This document shows positions 32,162 through 38,815 of a DNA stretch of 38,815 bases, piece after piece. The notes beneath the pieces are model-generated. The model was given only the letters and a program-made list of their open reading frames with translations, had not been told where the DNA came from and did not search any database. Position numbers and translations under genes: made by a program. The stretch is taken from the NCBI GenBank assembly GCA_000405605.1, contig ASPA01000003.1, forward strand, positions 44,176 to 82,990. The letters run 5' to 3'. The first letter of the stretch is position 1. Each line of letters begins with the position of its first letter. The stretch is from Atribacteria bacterium SCGC AAA255-G05. Its GTDB lineage: Bacteria; Atribacterota; Phoenicimicrobiia; Phoenicimicrobiales; Phoenicimicrobiaceae.

Positions 32162-33718
32162 TTATACTGGGAAATTGCCGTGTTTCTTCGCCGGTCTACT
32201 TTCCCTCTTTGTAGACAGCATCTCAAAAGTCGTTATAAGACGAGGTCTGGTTTCCCGCGGGTCAATAACCATATCAACATAACCTCGCTTGGCTGCTTCA
32301 TAAGGATTAGAAAATTTTAGTTGAAATTCATCAATCTTTTCTTGACGAACTTTTTCAGGATTATCTGCTTTAGCTATCTCTTTTCTAAAGATAATGTTTG
32401 CTGCTCCCTGGGAACCCATTACAGCAATTTCCGCTGTAGGCCAGGCAATTACCTGATCCGCTCCTAGATCCCTACTGCACATTGCCAGATAAGCCCCCCC
32501 ATAAGATTTACGAACAATCAAAGTAATTTTGGGAACAGTTGCTTCAGAATAAGCGTATAGCAATTTTGCTCCATGTCGGATAATCCCTCCGTATTCTTGA
32601 GCACTCCCTGGTAAAAACCCCGGAACATCTACCAAAGTTAAAATGGGAATATTAAAGGCATCGCAAAATCTGATAAAACGAGCAGATTTATCAGAAGCGT
32701 CAATATCTAAACAGCCCGCCAAGACTTTGGGCTGGTTAGCGATTATACCTATGGATTGGCCGTTTAATCTGGCAAACCCGGTAAGTATATTAGTTGCAAA
32801 ATAAGGATGAGATTCAAAAAAATCTCCTTCATCTACAATATATTTTATTACATCTTTCATCTCATAAGGTTTATTTGGATCTGTAGGTACAATATTTAAA
32901 AGCTCTTCTTCCATTCTGTTTGGATCATCCTTACATTCTATAGATGGAGTAGTTTCCATATTGTTAGAGGGCAGGTAACCTATCATCTTTCTTACCATCT
33001 GATAAACTTCCTCTTCATTCTCAGCCGCAAAATGAGCCACTCCACTCTTCCTATTATGAGTCATGGCTCCTCCTAATTTCTCTGAAGTAACCACCTCTCC
33101 GGTAACTGCTTTAATTACATCTGGTCCGGTAATATGCATTATGCCTACATTTTTTACCATAAATACAAAATCCATTATGGCAGGAGAGTAAACTGCTCCT
33201 CCGGCGGCCGGACCAACAATTATAGAAATTTGAGGAATTACTCCGGAAGCAATAGTGTTACGATAAAATAGTTGTCCATAACCGCTTAGGGAATCTACTC
33301 CTTCTTGAATGCGTGCTCCTCCAGAATCATTTATTCCGATACATGGTGCCCCCATTTTCATAGCCATATCAAACACCTTACATATCTTCTTGGCATGCAT
33401 TTCCCCCAGCGAACCGCCAATAACAGTAAAATCCTGGGCAAAAACATAAATCAGTCTTTCATTAATAGTTCCATAACCGGTTACAACTCCCTCTCCGGGT
33501 GCCTCCACTTTATCCATACCAAAATTGCTGCATCTGTGCTCAACTAACATATCAAGTTCCACAAAGCTATCTTTATCTAAAAGAAGGTCAATCCTTTCCC
33601 GAGCAGTAAGTTTACCTTTTTCATGTTGAGCTTGTATTCTTTTCTTTCCTCCAGCTGCTTTTACTTTTTCTTCTCTTTCTCTTAAATTTTTCATTAACTC
33701 ATCAATTGATAATTTCAT
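32162..33718 (-). CDS. mmdA: Methylmalonyl-CoA decarboxylase/carboxyltransferase alpha subunit
   Basis: It transfers the carboxyl group from (S)-methylmalonyl-CoA to biotin, giving propionyl-CoA. The 518 residues match the acyl-CoA carboxyltransferase family: GKLTARERIDLLLDKDSFVE, the N-terminal crotonase core with VIGGSLGEMHAKKICKV and GINDSGGARIQEGVDSLSGY, VGPAAGGAVYSPAIMDF, and the C-terminal core VDVPGFLPGSAQEYGGIIRH and SYGGAYLAMCSRDLGAD. With OadB and the biotin carrier adjacent, and no biotin carboxylase gene, decarboxylation coupled to Na+ export is more likely than ATP-driven propionyl-CoA carboxylation. Confidence 0.96.
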   Translation of the reverse strand: MKLSIDELMKNLREREEKVKAAGGKKRIQAQHEKGKLTARERIDLLLDKDSFVELDMLVEHRCSNFGMDKVEAPGEGVVTGYGTINERLIYVFAQDFTVIGGSLGEMHAKKICKVFDMAMKMGAPCIGINDSGGARIQEGVDSLSGYGQLFYRNTIASGVIPQISIIVGPAAGGAVYSPAIMDFVFMVKNVGIMHITGPDVIKAVTGEVVTSEKLGGAMTHNRKSGVAHFAAENEEEVYQMVRKMIGYLPSNNMETTPSIECKDDPNRMEEELLNIVPTDPNKPYEMKDVIKYIVDEGDFFESHPYFATNILTGFARLNGQSIGIIANQPKVLAGCLDIDASDKSARFIRFCDAFNIPILTLVDVPGFLPGSAQEYGGIIRHGAKLLYAYSEATVPKITLIVRKSYGGAYLAMCSRDLGADQVIAWPTAEIAVMGSQGAANIIFRKEIAKADNPEKVRQEKIDEFQLKFSNPYEAAKRGYVDMVIDPRETRPRLITTFEMLSTKRESRPAKKHGNFPV

Positions 33719-33760
33719 TAATTTATCTTACCACCTTTCTCCAGTATTTTTATAAATAAT

Positions 33761-33836
33761 CAGGGATCCAAGAGTCAGGAGTCAGAAGAATTTTAAATAT
33801 GTTTTCTGGCTTCTGGATTCTGGTTTCTGAATTCTA
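33761..33836. repeat. Inverted pair of family C word repeats between mce and mmdA
   Basis: GAGTCAGGAGTCAGAAGAAT (33772-33791) faces TTCTGGCTTCTGGATTCTGG (33804-33823) plus TTTCTGAATTC. They form an imperfect hairpin around a short AT-rich loop. On the minus strand it lies directly after the mce stop. Confidence 0.65.
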
Positions 33837-33842
33837 TTTTTT

Positions 33843-34247
33843 CTATTTATCTCTTTCGCATAATTCAACAAGAATGCCGTTAGTATCCTTGGGATGTAAA
33901 AAGGCTATCTTGGCTCCGCCTGCTCCATACCTCGGTTTTTCGTCTATTAATCTAACTCCTTCCTTTTTTAATTTTTCTAATACTTCCTCAATATTATTAA
34001 CTCTAAAAGCAATATGTTGAATCCCCTCGCCTTTCTTCTCAATAAACCTGGCAATAGGACCCTCCGGTGAAGTAGATTCTAACAGTTCTAATTCACTATC
34101 GCCTAAAGGTAGGAAAGCAACTTTAACTTTCTGTTCTTCTACAATCTCTTCGCCAACAACTTTCAACCCCAGTATATTACTTAGAAGTTTACTAGTTTTT
34201 TCAATATTTCTTACCGCGATTCCAATATGATCTATCTTTTCAATCAT
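33843..34247 (-). CDS. mce: Methylmalonyl-CoA epimerase
   Basis: It interconverts (R)- and (S)-methylmalonyl-CoA, linking the mutase (R form) to the decarboxylase (S form). The 134-residue vicinal-oxygen-chelate protein shows metal ligands at KIDHIGIAVRNIEKT (His), GIQHIAFRVNNIEEV (His) and GILVELCE (Glu). FLHPKDTNGILVEL is the typical end. ATG overlaps the meaB stop, so translation is coupled. Confidence 0.95.
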   Translation of the reverse strand: MIEKIDHIGIAVRNIEKTSKLLSNILGLKVVGEEIVEEQKVKVAFLPLGDSELELLESTSPEGPIARFIEKKGEGIQHIAFRVNNIEEVLEKLKKEGVRLIDEKPRYGAGGAKIAFLHPKDTNGILVELCERDK

Positions 34248-35202
34248 TTTTTACACCTCCCTGTGTATAAGAATGCACTAATACATTTGACAATTTCTCT
34301 ACTGCAGTATAAGGATCTTCTTCCCGATTTACTATTTTAGTGACTATCTTATTTAAAAATCCGTTATCAATAAAAGTTGAAAGTGTTTCTTTCCATTGTT
34401 CCTGGATAAGGTCAAATATCTCTTTCTTGGCACTCTCCCGGCGTCTTTGTTCTAACTCTCCACTTTCTTTTAGATAACTGATATGTCGATCAATCTCTTC
34501 TAAAAGTTTTTTAATACCAACGTTGTCGGTTGCTATAGTCTTTAAAACCGGAGGATGCCATTTCTTGTTTTGGTTTAAATCTAACATCATTCCTATCTCG
34601 GTAGCTAAACGTTCACAACCTTCTTTGTCGGCTTTGTTAATTACAAAAATATCTCCTATTTCCATTATTCCGGCTTTTATAATCTGGACATCGTCTCCCA
34701 TTCCCGGCATGCTTATTAATACAACTGTATCAGCTACTTTAACTATGTCTACCTCCGACTGACCTACGCCTACCGTTTCAATAAATATTATATCTTTACC
34801 TAGTGCATCTAATATTTTTACCGTTGCCTGGGTGGCTTGAGAAAGTCCCCCGAGATGCCCTCGAGTACTCATGCTTCTTATAAAAACACCTTTGTCCAGG
34901 CTTAAATCCTGCATGCGAATTCTATCCCCCAACAACGCCCCGCCGGTAAATGGACTGGTAGGATCTATAGCAATGATACCAACGGTTTTTCCCTGTCCAC
35001 GTAAAATTTTGGTAATTTTATCAGTGACAGTGCTTTTCCCTGAACCGGGGGGGCCGGTTAAGCCTATTACCAGGGCCTTTCCGGTATAATTATAGAGCTT
35101 TTTTAAAATCTCCTGAGCTTGGCTAAAGTTATTTTCTACTAAAGTTATCAGCTTAGCAGCTGCTCTACGGTCACCATTAATTATTTTTTCTACAATCTCC
35201 AT
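34240..35202 (-). CDS. meaB: Methylmalonyl-CoA mutase-associated GTPase MeaB
   Basis: This G3E-family GTPase gates cobalamin loading and protects the mutase. Landmarks are Walker A GLTGPPGSGKSTVTDKI, IAIDPTSPFTGGALLGDRIR, SMSTRGHLGGLS, IFIETVGVGQSEVD and the base-recognition motif NKAD. A C-terminal dimerisation helix region follows residue 260. A GTG at 35211 is in frame, but ATG 35202 has AAAGGGTG at better spacing and begins with the normal MEIVEKII. It is separated from the mutase genes by 297 bases of repeats. Confidence 0.95.
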   Translation of the reverse strand: MEIVEKIINGDRRAAAKLITLVENNFSQAQEILKKLYNYTGKALVIGLTGPPGSGKSTVTDKITKILRGQGKTVGIIAIDPTSPFTGGALLGDRIRMQDLSLDKGVFIRSMSTRGHLGGLSQATQATVKILDALGKDIIFIETVGVGQSEVDIVKVADTVVLISMPGMGDDVQIIKAGIMEIGDIFVINKADKEGCERLATEIGMMLDLNQNKKWHPPVLKTIATDNVGIKKLLEEIDRHISYLKESGELEQRRRESAKKEIFDLIQEQWKETLSTFIDNGFLNKIVTKIVNREEDPYTAVEKLSNVLVHSYTQGGVKND

Positions 35203-35244
35203 AAAACACACCCTTTTATTATTATAGCGAACAGTATAACACTT

Positions 35245-35499
35245 TTAAAACTAAAAACTTAAAGCGAAAAGCGAAAAGCCATAATTCAAAACTCAAAACT
35301 TTTTTCTCAATATTAAATTTTAAGTTCTGTTTTTTATTTCTTTAGTTTTTTATTTTCATAATATAGCATGCGAGATAAGATAGATGAAACTTAATATATA
35401 GATACTATGTATTTAATTTTAAATTTTGAGCTATGGTTTTACGTTTTGCGCTTTTCGTTTTTCGCTATATACTATCCGCTGCACGCTCTACGCTATTAA
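35245..35499. repeat. Inverted pair of family D/B word repeats between the mutase small subunit and meaB
   Basis: The plus-oriented arm (35256-35302) contains AAAGCGAAAAGCGAAAAGCC and ATAATTCAAAACTCAAAAC. The reverse-oriented arm (35417-35467) contains TTTTGAGCTATGGTTTTACG and TTTTGCGCTTTTCGTTTTTC. A family B block (CGCTATATACTATCCGCTGC, 35463 on) follows. The arms can form a long imperfect hairpin around about 115 bases. No gene is seen. Confidence 0.7.
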
Positions 35500-35895
35500 T
35501 TATCTTACTTTTTCCTTAATAAATTTAATTATGTCACGAGTATCGGTTCCCGGGGTGAATATTTCTGCTATACCTGCCTTTTTTAATTCAGGAATATCTT
35601 CTTCGGGGATTACTCCCCCGCCCATAACAATAATATCTTTAATATCATTTTCTTTTAGAAGTTCCATTACTTTGGGAAAAAGATGGGTATGAGCTCCTGA
35701 TAAAATACTCAACCCGATAACATCTACATCTTCCTGGATGGCAGTTTCCACAATCTGTTCAGGAGTCTGCCGTAATCCGGTATAAATTACTTCCATCCCG
35801 GCATCCCTTAGAGCTCTTGCTACAACCTTTGCTCCTCGGTCATGGCCATCAAGTCCGGGCTTAGCTATTAATATTCTAATTTTTTTTCCTTCCAT
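35500..35895 (-). CDS. mcmA2: Methylmalonyl-CoA mutase, cobalamin-binding (C-terminal) subunit
   Basis: The 131-residue B12-binding domain has the base-off/His-on signature GLDGHDRGAK (DxHxxG, with His the lower cobalt ligand). LSILSGAHTHLFPKVM and VMGGGVIPEEDIPELKKAG are the other two strands of the motif set. It works with the separate catalytic subunit encoded 21 bases upstream. The GGAGG site before ATG 35895 is clear. Split mutases of this kind are common in archaea and many anaerobes. Confidence 0.95.
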   Translation of the reverse strand: MEGKKIRILIAKPGLDGHDRGAKVVARALRDAGMEVIYTGLRQTPEQIVETAIQEDVDVIGLSILSGAHTHLFPKVMELLKENDIKDIIVMGGGVIPEEDIPELKKAGIAEIFTPGTDTRDIIKFIKEKVR

Positions 35896-35916
35896 TTTTT
35901 TTCATTCCTCCACTTT

Positions 35917-37596
35917 TTAAAGCTTTACAGATTCTTTATATTCACCAAAGATACTTCTTAAAATATCACAAATTTCGCCCAATGTAGCATAAGATTTTAC
36001 ACAATCTAAAATCAAGGGCATTAAATTTGCATCTGTTTTTGCAGTCTTCTCTAATAATTTTAAATTTTCTTTTACTTTATGGTTGTCTCTTTCCTCTTTC
36101 AACTTTTTAAGTTCCTCAACTTGTCGGCGGCCCACTTCCGGATTAACTTTCAAAAGACCTTTAGGTGACCCTTCCTTTATCTTAAATTTATTAACACCTA
36201 CTACTATCCTTTTGCTCTCTTCAATATCTTTCTGGTATTGATAAGCACTATTCTGTATTTCCTGCTGAATAAATCCTTTTTCAATAGCCTGAGTAACGCC
36301 GCCTATTTTATCAATTTTTTCAATATATTCCAAAGCTTGCTTCTCAATTTCATTAGTTAAGGTTTCTACATAGTAGGAACCGGCCAACGGATCAACTGTT
36401 TCAGTTACTCCGCTTTCATAAGCCAATAATTGCTGGGTTCTAAGGGCAATCCTTACCGAATCTTCAGCAGGTAGAGCCAGGGCTTCATCTCTTGAATTTG
36501 TATGGAGAGACTGGGTTCCTCCCAATACTGCCGCTAAGGCCTGGATAGTAACTCGAGCAATGTTATTATCCGCTTGCTGAGCAGTTAAAGTACATCCGGC
36601 TGTCTGGGTATGAAATCTAAGCATTAAAGATTTTTCATTCTTAGCTCCAAATCTTTCTTTCATGATTTTAGCCCACAATCTTCGAGCTGCTCTAAATTTT
36701 GCTACCTCCTCTAATAAATCATTATGAGCATTAAAGAAAAAAGATAATCTTGGTGCAAAGTCATCAACTTTCAATCCGATTTTTATTGCGGCATCCACAT
36801 AAGCTATTCCATCTGCCAAAGTAAAAGCCACTTCTTGAACTGCTGTGGCTCCAGCTTCTCGGATATGATAGCCGCTTATACTAATGGTATTCCATAGAGG
36901 CATCTCTTTAAAACAAAATTCAAAGATGTTGGTAATTAATCTCATTGAAGGGGCTGGAGGAAAGATATAAGTTCCCCGGGCAATGTATTCTTTTAGTACA
37001 TCGTTTTGAATAGTCCCCTTTAGTTTATCGGGAGCTACTCCTTGTTTTTCCGCTACTGCAATGTACATGGCTAAAAGTACAGGTGCAGGAGCATTTATAG
37101 TCATTGAAGTGCTTACTTTATCAAGGGAAATCCCATCAAACAACATCTCCATATCTTTTAAAGAATCTATGGCTACCCCCACTTTTCCTACTTCGCCTAA
37201 TGACATAGTATGATCTGAATCATAGCCAATTTGAGTGGGTAGATCAAAAGCAACACTTAATCCGGTTTGTCCTTGATTTAACAGGTATTTATAACGCTTA
37301 TTAGATTCTTCTGCTGTGCCAAAACCGGCATATTGACGCATAGTCCAAAATCGACCTCGATACATAGTAGGCTGCACCCCACGGGTATAAGGGTATTGTC
37401 CGGGGAAATTCAAATCTTTATTATGGTCAGACTCTTCTAAATCTACAGGAGTATAAAGACGTTCAACCTTTTTCCCTGAACCGGTAACAAATTTATCTTT
37501 TCTTTCGGGAAAACGTTTAAGAGTTTTTTGTACAACATTATTTTCCCATTCATTCTTTAATTGTTTAATTTTCTTCATTTCTTCTTTATCAAACAT
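35917..37596 (-). CDS. mcmA1: Methylmalonyl-CoA mutase, catalytic (N-terminal) subunit
   Basis: It rearranges succinyl-CoA and (R)-methylmalonyl-CoA by a radical mechanism. The catalytic barrel has YTPVDLEE, PGQYPYTRGVQPTMYRGRFW, RQYAGFGTAEESNKRYKYLL, the substrate-binding TSMTINAPAPVLLAMYIAVA and TIQNDVLKEYIARGTYIFPP. ISISGYHIREAGATAVQEVA and the LHTNSRDEALALPAEDSVRI end follow. The open frame extends up to 37719. Those 41 extra codons are word-repeat spacer, so I start at ATG 37596, which has AAAGAGGTG six bases upstream and gives 559 residues, normal for the split form. Confidence 0.95.
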   Translation of the reverse strand: MFDKEEMKKIKQLKNEWENNVVQKTLKRFPERKDKFVTGSGKKVERLYTPVDLEESDHNKDLNFPGQYPYTRGVQPTMYRGRFWTMRQYAGFGTAEESNKRYKYLLNQGQTGLSVAFDLPTQIGYDSDHTMSLGEVGKVGVAIDSLKDMEMLFDGISLDKVSTSMTINAPAPVLLAMYIAVAEKQGVAPDKLKGTIQNDVLKEYIARGTYIFPPAPSMRLITNIFEFCFKEMPLWNTISISGYHIREAGATAVQEVAFTLADGIAYVDAAIKIGLKVDDFAPRLSFFFNAHNDLLEEVAKFRAARRLWAKIMKERFGAKNEKSLMLRFHTQTAGCTLTAQQADNNIARVTIQALAAVLGGTQSLHTNSRDEALALPAEDSVRIALRTQQLLAYESGVTETVDPLAGSYYVETLTNEIEKQALEYIEKIDKIGGVTQAIEKGFIQQEIQNSAYQYQKDIEESKRIVVGVNKFKIKEGSPKGLLKVNPEVGRRQVEELKKLKEERDNHKVKENLKLLEKTAKTDANLMPLILDCVKSYATLGEICDILRSIFGEYKESVKL

Positions 37597-37609
37597 CTTG
37601 CACCTCTTT

Positions 37610-37960
37610 GTTAATAGTATCGCGTATCGAGTATTGAGTATTGCGCTTAAAACACAGCGATAAGTAATGTGTAATGAGCAAACGCAACGAAAAACATAAA
37701 GCGAAAAACTAAAAACCATAATTCAAAATTCAAAATTTGTTTAGATAGCGTTCAGCATATGGGTATTTAACATATAGTTATCCTGTTTACCAGTTTGCTG
37801 ATTAAAAAAAATTCCATATCCATGCATCTGGTTAACCAAATAACCTCTTCCTCTCTCCTTCTCTCTTTCCACTAAACAATATATAATATTCTTTAATTTT
37901 AAGTTTTAAGCTTTGGTTTTTCGTTTTGCGTTTTGCGCTTTGCGCTTTACGCTATATTCT
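37610..37960. repeat. Spacer upstream of the mutase built from word repeats (E, F, D, G, B)
   Basis: In order: E at 37615-37646 (GTATCGCGTATCGAGTATTG), F at 37658-37680 (CGATAAGTAATGTGTAATGA), and D at 37687-37740 (CATAAAGCGAAAAACTAAAA, CATAATTCAAAATTCAAAAT). G-like words lie near 37785-37846 (TGTTTACCAGTTTGCTGATT). D in reverse orientation lies at 37892-37952 (TTTAAGTTTTAAGCTTTGGT, TTTTGCGCTTTGCGC) and ends in TACGCTAT of family B. The D arms are inverted, as at 35245-35499. No gene is seen. Confidence 0.7.
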
Positions 37961-37981
37961 ACTTGTTATGCTACTTTATAC

Positions 37982-38791
37982 TTAGTATTTTAAATTATAA
38001 ACAAAAATATTTATTAAAATGACATTTATGCCAGTTATATATTCTAATTCTTTTTTAAGGCTTTTTTGAATTTTTAATCCAACCTGGGGAATATTTTCCC
38101 CATATTTAAGTACTAAACTAATATTTATCAAAACGCCTTCTTCTTTAATACTGATTTGTGATTTACCCAATTTTACAACTTCTTTGAAATCTTTAAGTAT
38201 ATAAATAATTATATCTAAAATTGCATTTTCGGAAACATATAATTTTCCAAAATAACTAAAAGGCGGCCTCACTATTGCTCTTTCACCAATTTTCCTTTTG
38301 CTATATCTTCTCTTATAAAATATCTCTAATGATTCTAATATATTTACCGGAAATTTTCTTTGTACTTCGATCCCGGGTAAGGGTATAACATGCTTCCCTT
38401 CTTTTAATCTAACGGATTTTGCTTCCTTGATTTCTTTATCACTAGAAACATCTTCAATCTTTAAAATTCTTTTAGGGGGTGGTAATTCTAAAGTTTTAAT
38501 AATTTTATCAATCATCCTGACTGATGTTCCAATAACTAGTATTTTCGCTGGTTTAGCTTTATTCATTACCCCTATTACTTCATGAGCATGGGAAGGCTCT
38601 TCAAAAATAGCTGTCCTAATTGCTTGAATTCTGTTCTTATCTTTTTTTGCAGAATGTCCGGCTAATATTTTATCTTTTCTTATTAAAAGACCATCATCGA
38701 TTATATAATCTATATTATATTTATGGGCAATCAACAAGGCTTTATAGCTTTTACCGCTTCCACTCTCTCCTATCAAAGCAAATATCTCCAC
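37982..38791 (-). CDS. P-loop ATPase fused to an Asp23/Gls24-like domain
   Basis: The 269-residue cytoplasmic protein has an N-terminal nucleotide-binding part. It shows Walker A GESGSGKSYKALLIA (about 8-22), IDDGLLIRKDKILAGHSAKK, a RTAIFEEPSHAHEVIGVM segment and ILVIGTSVRMIDKII. The C-terminal third (about 185-265, VSENAILDIIIYILKDFKEV then VLINISLVLKYGENIPQVGL) looks like Asp23/Gls24 (DUF322) domains, which form envelope-stress or membrane-associated scaffolds in Firmicutes. The start is GTG 38791 with a GAAGG site. The specific function is unknown. The link to the downstream mutase genes may be positional only, since a 385-base repeat spacer intervenes. Confidence 0.7.
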   Translation of the reverse strand: MEIFALIGESGSGKSYKALLIAHKYNIDYIIDDGLLIRKDKILAGHSAKKDKNRIQAIRTAIFEEPSHAHEVIGVMNKAKPAKILVIGTSVRMIDKIIKTLELPPPKRILKIEDVSSDKEIKEAKSVRLKEGKHVIPLPGIEVQRKFPVNILESLEIFYKRRYSKRKIGERAIVRPPFSYFGKLYVSENAILDIIIYILKDFKEVVKLGKSQISIKEEGVLINISLVLKYGENIPQVGLKIQKSLKKELEYITGINVILINIFVYNLKY

Positions 38792-38815
38792 TTTTATTTA
38801 CCTTCTCCCAACATA

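Noticed and set aside
32162..33718. Propionyl-CoA carboxylase beta subunit
   Set aside because: The sequence alone would allow it, but the adjacent OadB, gamma subunit and biotin carrier, and the absence of biotin carboxylase, favour the Na+ pump decarboxylase.
35426..35692. Plus-strand frame antisense to the cobalamin-binding subunit
   Set aside because: It begins in the D/B word repeats and then runs antisense to mcmA2; no ribosome site or family resemblance.
13534..37960. CRISPR array
   Set aside because: The word repeats are degenerate, overlapping and without regular unique spacers, and no cas genes are present.

Overview
This is a 38.8-kb AT-rich window in which every gene I can support lies on the minus strand. 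Transcription therefore runs from the high-coordinate end towards position 1. The content is typical of an anaerobic, fermentative, low-GC bacterium: a sodium-pumping methylmalonyl-CoA decarboxylase with a split B12-dependent mutase, CsaB-type pyruvylation of cell-wall polymer, and FtsEX. I lean towards Atribacterota (JS1-like) or a deep Firmicutes-like lineage. That is inferred from gene content only and there is no rRNA in the window.

Layout in transcription order. (1) 38791-30036, propionate/succinate module: a P-loop/Asp23 fusion protein, the two methylmalonyl-CoA mutase subunits, MeaB, the epimerase, then MmdA, OadG, a biotin carrier and OadB, ending at a strong terminator (29836-29878). 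Together these interconvert succinyl-CoA and propionyl-CoA and couple decarboxylation to Na+ export. (2) 29765-21627, cell envelope and division: a DUF5693-like membrane protein, CsaB, FtsE, FtsX, an EnvC-like activator, a CtpA protease and a YibQ-like deacetylase. (3) 21343-19279, translation: gltX, tRNA-Gln(CTG), tRNA-Glu(CTC) and a terminator. (4) 19223-17731: greA and a Sua5-type threonylcarbamoyl-AMP synthase. (5) 17581-9361, the complete shikimate pathway plus tyrosine branch: aroH-aroF-aroA-aroE-aroC-aroK-aroB-aroQ-tyrA, preceded by a leader whose segments can form alternative hairpins like an attenuator. (6) smpB, overlapping the 5' end of ssrA (tmRNA), with a terminator. (7) 8259-1, an accessory region: a carnitine/choline acyltransferase-family gene that is unusual in bacteria, an IS1182-type insertion sequence, a betaine/carnitine-type ABC transporter (proX-proW-proV) whose proX 5' end abuts the IS, a spacer with REP-like remnants, and a partial second transposase running off the edge.

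A second layer of structure runs through the window. Many spacers are mosaics of short degenerate 'word' repeats (TAGTCGTTAGTGAATAGT, CTATACGCTA, CAGGAGTCAGGAGCCAGAA, AAAGCGAAAAGCGAAAA, CGAGTATTGCGTATCGA and others), often as inverted pairs. Some palindromic elements extend into genes: one is inserted in frame in aroB, one encodes the C-terminus of AroQ, and a word repeat encodes the end of CtpA. The points most worth following up are the aro leader switch, the aroB insertion, the acyltransferase, and the origin of the spacer words.
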